A stretch of 64,000 nucleotides of DNA from contig JARFIW010001177.1 of the NCBI GenBank assembly GCA_036346225.1, positions 1,706,501 to 1,770,500 on the forward strand, given 5' to 3'. Each line of letters starts with the position of its first letter. Within the stretch, counting starts at the first letter, position 1. A program made the translations under genes and the position numbers. The DNA is from Platerodrilus igneus (taxonomy: Eukaryota > Arthropoda > Insecta > Coleoptera > Lycidae). This document shows positions 57,600 to 64,000 of the stretch, piece after piece. The notes beneath the pieces were generated by a model that saw only the letters and a list, made by a program, of their open reading frames with translations, was not told the origin of the DNA and searched no databases.

Positions 57600-58150
57600 A
57601 AAAAAAAGACGTAAGTGAAGCTCCATAATCAACAACAACCTCTACTTCTATTGAATTTATCGTTGCTTCTCTATATATTGCTAATCCTGCCGACATACTA
57701 CCATCTAAAGAGTCTGTTAAAACAAAATGAAAACGAAATATGTATTCAAGACGGGAGAAAAAGGAAATGTAAGAACTTTTACTAGCTGGGGCTATTGAGA
57801 AATATCCTACTGATCAAAAATATTAGCTGAAACCATAACAAATTTAAGAATAAAGAAATTTTTATTCAGCATGGATCACAAAGACTTGAGACCTGTTTTC
57901 TGCTAACGAAAACAATACTGATAGAAAACCAGCGTTTAATGAATGCTATTAGAAGATTAAATCTAAATCTGTGGTTGAATTTCTAAGAATGTGGCTCTGC
58001 TATTCTTCAAAACTGAATAGATGTTATAGTAAATTTTGTAGGAAATTTGCAGGTAGACGAAAATTGGCTATGTGTACTTGGATTAATGGCATAAGTAGGC
58101 TGAATAAGCAAATAAGTATTTACAAATGATGAGCCCTATATTTAGTCATA
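57600..58150 (+). pseudogene. hAT-type (ZMYM1-like) TTF zinc-finger fragment
   Basis: Eroded frames read SLYIANPADILPSKESVKTK (about 57,670-57,735), GAIEKYPTDQKYWLKP-like (about 57,790), then SVVEFLRMWLCYSSKLNRCY and FCRKFAG (57,970-58,050) and WINGISRLNKQI. The last matches the 'W..YS......YC..C.LF.....W..G...W' TTF finger of ZMYM1 or 52-kDa-repressor-like proteins, with several stops. No transposase core follows. Confidence 0.45.
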
Positions 58151-61100
58151 TTTCATCTATGATACGTAGAAAAAAGGAATTGCCTTGGATAACGCACTGG
58201 AGTTAACAATTAGAAAAGAAACAAATTTTTTAGGCAAGTTCTACTCCGATTAATAAATGTTTCTCTTTTTCGTGCTCCACAGAATTTGGCGTTTATAAGT
58301 CTTTCTAAACATATTCGGGATAAAAATTTAAACTTTTGGCATTGTATGATCCCCCTCTATAAGGGCTTATAAAAAGCAAGTGCAAGGGTCAAGCTTCTAA
58401 TGATGCAAGTGTTATTCATTACTTCATTTGAGTTTGAAAATATCGAAACCGGTCCGGGAACACACGACAATTTTAAATTTAAGTATTTCGTATAACATTT
58501 CATTAATTTGTTAACATAAATTGCTTAATTTTTAGCCAAAAGCTCCCATAGTGAAACGCCGAAAGACAAAGTAATGCGCCGTTAGAATACAACAAATGTG
58601 CAAGCAAGCTGTTTAAATCACAGATAAGTTAACATACGACAAATATTTTTGAAACAAATACTACACCTGTACTTGGAAAGTTGACTTCGTTAAGACCTCT
58701 TCAACATTAGTTCACAATGATTTAACTAGTTTTGAACTTCGTGAATTGCAGAACGAATGTATCAAAGAATTACGGACCGAACAGATCCAACAAAACCAAT
58801 CTTCCTTTTACTTAGATTGAACTCCTTGAATATTAAAAAATTTGATTGCTTTACGTAGATTATATACGGCTTCTCCATTTAGTTGTAATATTTACTCGGT
58901 TGTAATTATCCACTATTTAGTTGTAATAACCTTTCGGTTGTACTACTCCATTTCAGTTTCAATAGCAATAAACCGTTTCAACAAATCTATTTAGCTTTAT
59001 TCAGTTAAACTACTACCTATCAGTTCTATTATCACTATTTAGTTTGTAACAATTTTCTTTTGAAAGGAAAAAAATTGAAAAATTTACAGCATTAGGTCGA
59101 TCCTCAATTTTTATTAAGTACTTGGTCCCATATGGAAAACAACAAGCCCGTTATTTTTTAATTTCATTCAATCACAAGGTTAAGTTCAACATTTCGTATC
59201 TACAATTTTGCAGAATTCAATCCAGATGTTATAAAGCCTGGTTTGTAAAGTCAGAAACAACAATGTAATCTTTCAAAAGTTCCTGTAAACACTTTATGGT
59301 TTAGGAAATACCTCATAAGTTCCAACTTGCTTCACACACGGCGCGCTGGCATTGAAAGTTTTATTCCGATAAGACTTCCCCCGCTTGAACTGTCCTGGGA
59401 AGTAATTAGGCAAGTGGTCTGGAAAGCTGTTGATGGTGAGGCTGCTGTTCAAAAACTTTAGTATCTCAATCGGTTTTTATTTCAGCGCAAACCTCCCGTA
59501 GGGTTAACCACCCCAATAGTGAGACAACCATATCGCAAATGTTGAAGAAGATCCAGCCCATACCGTATTAGTTTAGGGCCGACGTCTTGTGACCATACAA
59601 ACGGGGCCTGTGATAGATCAACTTGAAGGCCGTTGCCAATCACTAATGGTTAAGAAAGTAATTTTTTGCTTGACCCCAAAAAGGTATATATAGTTTTGGC
59701 AACCCTTTTTCTACTAGGACAGACTCGGCATCCTATCGTTAAAACTCGAAACCTAGTACTAACAATCAAAGCATTTGATTCTTTAGAAATGATAATTGAT
59801 TTAACTTTTATATTTAAATTTTACAGCTTTACCTTGTAAAAAGCTTTAAATTAAAGTTTGTGCGTGATTATTAGATCTGATGCTCATCCATATCTTAAGG
59901 GACAAACCTGTTCTATAAACAATAATTTTGTTTCATATCAGGTGAGGTCATTGAACCACTCAAATTCTTGGCATAACTCATTAAAAACCCTAGAAAACGG
60001 GAAAAGTTAAAATCTCTAAATATTTATTTTTTCTACCCTGTATAAAAAATAAACACATTTCATTACCATTAAACCTAGAAGCTGTATTAGTTATTAAATT
60101 CCATGTATTGTATTCATTGCAAATATTGTAAACGAATATAAACTTAAACGCTCAATTTTAAATTAATTTATTCCTGTTGTGTGAGATTCCTTAAAAACAA
60201 GTTACATTTTTAGATAAATACAAAGCCATTTATTTCGCTGCCATTAAAGTAAAAACCATATTTAGGATGTAGAATTTAAAGATATTAATTCTTGTTAAAG
60301 ATGCCTTAAAATAGCGTTTAAATATACTGATATCTGTACTTTGTTAGAATACAAATCAATCATTAAGAAAGCAATTTTGATTCATTTATCCGTGGAAGTG
60401 ATTTTTAAAAACGAGTTTTCATTCCAAGCTATAAATACACAGCCTTTCATTACACATGCATTAAAACAAAACACACTTTTCGTCTATAAAACATTCGCTT
60501 CGTTTATTGTAAGAGCACAATATGGATTGCATTTGCAAAGTATGAGGAACGCAGTTGTGAGCATTTATTATGTAATTAAATTCATTGTAGGAGTTTCAAA
60601 AAATACAATTTTATTCTAGAATCTTTGCTGTTAACAAACAAGTACGTCAGTTACTAAGAAATGCCTTTAACCTCATTAAAAGCTAACCATTTCCCATAAA
60701 TAAATGAATGCCAGAACACAAAGAAACCCTCGGTTATTAAAATGCAATAAAATATATAAGAAATATTTTTAATAGCTTTCCATAGTACAACAAGGGAGAG
60801 AGAAGGAGACTGCAAACATTAACTTCGTGCAATAGAAGAGGATCGAGACGCTTTAGGATACTCATAAACCATATCGACCGCGATAGCTTGACACTAATTA
60901 GATCGTTAAAACGTAAAATCGGTGTAAATTGATACATCAGCGGTAACTAATTTTTTAGCTGGATTTGGAAGGATCTGGAAAATGACGTATAAAAGTAATT
61001 TTTGTACGTAAACCGGAACTAAATAAGAACGGCATTCAGTCGGTCATTCTTTTCTGAGCTTAACAATATGTTACTTTGTGTAAGGATTTGAACGTATAAG

Positions 61101-61463
61101 CTCGAGCAATTAATAATTCATTTTATGATATGCAATAAGCTACGTAGAACTTTTGCATAAATATGAACAGAATTGTTTTGTAAAACACTGCTAGAAGGAG
61201 ACAATCTTCACCATAGATAATCCTCATCGCAAGAAAATACGCAGAGTTTAATTGATTAAAAATAAAATTCACTTTGTGAACTGACGGAGATTTACTATGG
61301 AACCAGGAAGCTTTTAGTACCCTTAATATTGTTGAAGATGAGGTTTTGATAAGCGTTATTCGACAATAATACCAGCAGGTGTGACGTGCAAATTTTTTTT
61401 GTAACCTATACGAATAATTTAATGTTAGCACTTAATTAAATAAACAAATGACCTGTTACCTAC
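58151..61463. other. No gene recognised; small repeats
   Basis: 58,430-58,470 has a GAAACCGGTCCGGG sequence resembling the ribozyme-like hairpin at 61.7 kb. 58,860-59,050 is a degenerate tandem repeat (CCATTTAGTTGTAATA, TTCGGTTGTA). 59,290-59,460 has a coding-like frame (LPPLELSWEVIRQVVWKAVD) I cannot place. 59,080-59,720 is less AT-rich and probably repeat-derived. Other frames (60,341-60,619, 60,737-60,937, 61,123-61,431) look like chance. Confidence 0.4.
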
Positions 61464-61506
61464 TTAGCACTGGCGGACCTTCTAAGAAGGTACTACACCC
61501 AGTGCT
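61464..61506. repeat. Short nested palindrome
   Basis: TAGCACTGG...CCAGTGCTA encloses ACCTTCT-A-AGAAGGT, forming a nested hairpin. Confidence 0.65.
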
Positions 61507-61660
61507 AATCGAGGAAGTTGGTCGACGGAAACCAATCCGTTTCCAATTAAACATTAATGAATATTCGATAGTTAGTTGCTTATTCTCGAGTATAGAGAGC
61601 GCATGAGAAATATTTGCACTATAAATACACTTTAATTTGTGTATTATTTTAGAACTATAG

Positions 61661-61751
61661 TTGGTTGTATTGCAAAAAGATATGCGTCGGTCTGATGATC
61701 TGCAAAAACAGTGAAACCGGTCACGGGCTTGTCTTTTTGCAAAATAACCAA
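61661..61751 (+). ncRNA. Hammerhead-ribozyme-like hairpin
   Basis: A 91-nt hairpin closed by 20-bp arms with two mismatches (TTGGTTGTATTGCAAAAAGA and, opposite, its near-complement). The loop region contains CTGATGA (61,692-61,698), a short CTG/CAG stem with A-rich loop, then GAAACCGGTC (61,713-61,722). This is the order CUGAUGA - stem II - GAAA of a hammerhead core, with the outer arms as stem I. ACCGGU is self-complementary, as in hammerheads that pair stem III between two molecules; cleavage would follow GGTC. Departure from the consensus: the first stem II pair would be U-U. No protein is associated. Confidence 0.45.
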
Positions 61752-61847
61752 CACTTTATATATTGATTTCGATCCTCTATGCTCGAATTACTTTCTCCAT
61801 GCTAGGCAAAATTATTCATTAGCACTTAAGGTAGAATAAGTTCTTAA

Positions 61848-62132
61848 TTTATTTGTGTTAGGGACAATTTTCAGAAAATTTTAAGTTCATCTAAAAGTAC
61901 TCAGGAGTTACGGGCAGAATTTGAAGAGAACAGCAAAATTGAGCGAAAGTTTAAGACTATAAAGTGAGAAGAATGTGCTACGTACCTTGACGTAGCCGGA
62001 AGAAAAGTAAATACCAGGCTAACTCTCAAACGCGAAAAGTGGAGGGATTCTCCTGCATACCAAAAAGAAACCAAAAAGAAAACAGATCGCCAACGATTAT
62101 CTATTAACACAAAAATAAATAAAGGATTCTAG
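61848..62132 (+). pseudogene. Coding-like fragment, unrecognised
   Basis: A 95-codon frame with no ATG and one internal TGA (about 61,965). The product is strongly charged: STQELRAEFEENSKIERKF, then EECATYLDVAGRKVNTRLTL, KREKWRDSPAYQKETKKKTD and RQRLSINTKINKGF to TAG at 62,130-62,132. The composition, rich in Lys/Arg/Glu and unlike the AT-rich background, argues that it is real. A TTTTCAG just before AAAATTTT suggests a splice acceptor near 61,873. Family unknown. Confidence 0.35.
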
Positions 62133-62214
62133 ACAAACAAGCAAAAAGAAAATAAATTAAGTGTTATTATTTCACAGCAAACAATTATATTGTATGGACA
62201 ATTTATGAATTTAA

Positions 62215-62319
62215 ATACGAAGTGCGCATCTCGTATTTCACACCAAATTAAAATTAATCAGTACTAAAAAAAAACTGTGAAAGCTTTTCTCAAGCGTTTT
62301 TAAAATTTTACCTAATACT
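62215..62319. repeat. Repeat matching the flank of Polinton B
   Basis: AAATACGAAGTGCGCATCTC, then ATTAATCAGTA.TAAA and CAAGCGTTTTTAAAATTT.AC, matches 31,341-31,450 in the same orientation. It ends right at the tip of Polinton copy C. Confidence 0.75.
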
Positions 62320-62769
62320 AGTAGTGATATAAGGCCTGTTTGCCTTCAAAACGGTGCACGCGTATGTTTTTCCATTGAAAGTTTCAATGTAACATACGTG
62401 TGTACACGTTTTGAAGTCAGACCGGCCTTATATTACTTTCAATGTAACATACGTGTGGACAGGTTTTAAAGTCAGACCGGCCTTATATTACTTTCAAGAT
62501 ACGTGTGTGACTTCAAAACACACGTATGCTACGTTGAAAAAATGTAAGTGCGTTCAGAAAAAATGTGGAGCTGTTTTGAATTCGTATTAGATGTTCTCTA
62601 GCGAGAAGTTATAAAGTAGGTCAGATGCAAAATATGTAAGGCCGGTTTGAATTCAAAGTTTTAAAATGTGTTCACTCTTGTGATAGGTTGAAAAGTAGGT
62701 TAGAAAAGTAAACAGATGGTGGTAATCTGCTATATAAGGAGATTGCTCCTAATATTAATTTAATTAGTC
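62320..62769. repeat. Polinton copy C left terminal inverted repeat (450 bp)
   Basis: The tip AGTAGTGATATAAGGCC matches the tips of copies A and B. It is shorter than A or B by about 300 bp, with fewer subterminal units (TATAAGGCC at 62,328 and complements at 62,420 and 62,480). The tip hairpin is at 62,329-62,431. The candidate 6-bp target duplication before the tip is AATACT (62,314-62,319). Confidence 0.85.
62731..62769 (+). promoter_or_regulatory. TIR-borne core promoter, copy C
   Basis: TATATAAG (62,731-62,738), GAGATTGCTCC, then AATTAGTC ending at 62,769: the same block as in copies A and B, upstream of the decayed 166-codon gene. Confidence 0.65.
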
Positions 62770-62807
62770 GAAGTTTACTGCATATTTATATACCTACATA
62801 TACAAAC

Positions 62808-63272
62808 ATTTATATAATTGATATTCAGGGATTTAAATACAAGAAAAACAAGTTTGTGTGCAACGAAATTACGGTTTTGGAATTGTTGGAAGGCGTTGTT
62901 TGGCATCAAATCTTTAAACTGCCAATGCAGTCTAGTTGTTTGAGACAAGATCATATAAAACATAACGACTGGGTGACAAGGAATATTCATGGTCTTTCTT
63001 GGGATGAATCTTCATTAGCTGGAATGGTGTCATCATATATAGCGCTTTATTTGAAGCAAATTATCAGACCCGGTAAAGAAGTATGTGTGAAGGGTCTAGA
63101 AAAGAAGAAATGGATGGAAACCTATCTAATGCAAAACGTTGTAACTGATATGCTTGCACTAGGGAGTCCTAAATTATCGGAGTTAAAAATCAACACAGAA
63201 ATAACAGTCTGCAATGTGCAAAACAAAATACCTTATTATTAAAAGAATGGTTTAATAATAATAAAATACAAT
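62808..63272 (+). pseudogene. Decayed copy of the 166-codon Polinton protein (copy C)
   Basis: Homologous to 30,043-30,543. The start codon aligned with that gene's ATG is ATT (62,808-62,810). The open part 62,856-63,242 keeps WVTRNIHGLSWDES, VKGLEKKKWMETYL and LGSPKLSEL (Cys of GCPKLSEL replaced by Ser). After LKIN a deletion of about 34 bp removes the start of the Cys/His cluster and shifts the frame; the remaining end (to about 63,272) is out of frame. A shorter product could start at the Met at 62,856 but would lack both the N-terminus and the Cys/His cluster. Confidence 0.75.
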
Positions 63273-63304
63273 AGAAAAATTGTATCTGAATTATTTATTT
63301 TAAT

Positions 63305-64000
63305 TTATTTTACAATGTTAGCCTTATTAAATATTATTATTATAACGACTTTTAGCAAACATAATTTTTTATCGATCCAGCTATTGTGTACGTTAGAGAA
63401 ACGTAACCATTTTACAAAGACTCTATTTCCACTTTTTCTTAGGACTTTTTCTACCAGGTAAATTCCTGGATGTTTAACCTTTTGCAAATACATTTCATAA
63501 AATGCACCTTTGATTTCTTTCTTGTCTTGATCTTCTAATATATATGTTGTTGGATTGGTTACGTTTACCTTTTAATTTTAAAAATTTTATTTGACCAGTT
63601 TGGTGCGTAACCTTTCGTAAATGCTTCTCTGTGTTTACTAATCCTCACACTATTTTAAATTGAATATTTTGGTATTTTGGTTGCAAGTTTGATGCGGGTA
63701 AATGATGATTTAAGAATAGTTTTTTCATTGGATTTATTAACTTTTACAGGTTTGACTCCGATAGTACTATGAACGGTATTGTTGTATTGCTTCACAATAT
63801 CGCTTAAATTTTTTATTCAATTGTAAGAACCGTTCAGGTTAAACAAGCACCACATTTTTCCCTTTAAAGATCTAATTATACGTTCCACAATGCATGCTTT
63901 CTTTGTAGAAAAAACAATATAATGGTTTATGCTATATGTCTGCATTAAGGATTGAAAGTGTTTGTTATAATATTCTTTACCAAAATCAGACTGCAAATTT
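63305..64000 (-). pseudogene. Polinton retroviral-type integrase, C-terminal part, broken, runs off window
   Basis: Minus strand entering from beyond 64,000: SDFGKEYYN (about 63,985, second catalytic Asp), YSINHYIVFSTKKACIVERI (about 63,950-63,890, with the catalytic Glu in VER), LKGKMW and LNGSYN, LSDIVKQYNNTVHSTIGVKP (about 63,810-63,750), FTRIKLATKIPKYSI, VRISKHREAFTKGYAPNWS, and a C-terminal chromodomain (63,493-63,305: PGIYLVEKVLRKSGNRVFVK, then HNSWIDK). Stops and shifts occur near 63,835, 63,655, 63,570 and 63,450. Integrase next to the 166-codon gene marks the left end of a Polinton and is the enzyme family that inserts it with 6-bp duplications. Confidence 0.85.

Noticed and set aside
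62775..62990. 71-codon minus-strand frame
   Set aside because: Antisense to the decayed Polinton gene copy.

Overview
The window is AT-rich, gene-poor eukaryotic DNA that reads as a repeat-dense region of an insect genome. The insect assignment is inferred from the transposon families present: insect-type Polinton/Maverick polymerases, an errantivirus-like Ty3/Gypsy element with env, piggyBac, Mutator-YqaJ, and Penelope-like elements. I found no intact host gene. Almost every protein-coding signal belongs to a mobile or viral-type element, and most carry frameshifts and stops.

Layout. 1-8,137 is the right part of a Polinton (copy A): a broken capsid-like gene, a broken protein-primed family-B DNA polymerase, a possible two-exon gene, an intact small conserved gene, and a 742-bp terminal inverted repeat (TIR). 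Its tip abuts the RNase H region of a non-LTR retrotransposon relic (8,138-10,050, with a duplicated segment). 10,108-11,870 holds a 609-bp direct repeat pair. 15.5-18.4 kb carries two hAT-type transposase fragments and a Penelope-like element (RT plus GIY-YIG). 21.9-26.9 kb is a Mutator-like transposase joined to a YqaJ nuclease domain, with short introns. 27.0-27.7 kb is a MITE with TTAGGGTTCCGT ends.

30,015-31,326 is a Polinton end (copy B) with an intact 166-codon gene and a full TIR. 34.7-37.5 kb is a DDE transposon with about 350-bp inverted arms. 38.0-40.3 kb is a second, different Polinton polymerase cut by two tandem tRNA-derived SINE heads. 40.9-44.3 kb is a 5'-truncated errantivirus-like element (pol, env, 3' LTR). 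45.9-46.2 kb is a foldback. 47.4-49.7 kb holds DDE and piggyBac transposase relics. 49.8-52 kb is the gag and LTR of an LTR retrotransposon on the minus strand. 53-57.5 kb is a field of TA repeats, nested palindromes, an inverted pair of SINE-like units and a second Penelope fragment. 61.7 kb has a hammerhead-ribozyme-like hairpin. 62,320-64,000 is the left end of a third Polinton (copy C) with TIR, a decayed copy of the 166-codon gene, and an integrase running off the window.

The most coherent system is the Polinton family. Three independent ends all start 5'-AGTAG, all form an approximately 90-100 bp terminal hairpin, and all carry the same TATA/initiator promoter at the inner TIR edge. That promoter drives one gene (97 codons) at one end of the element and a different gene (166 codons) at the other.
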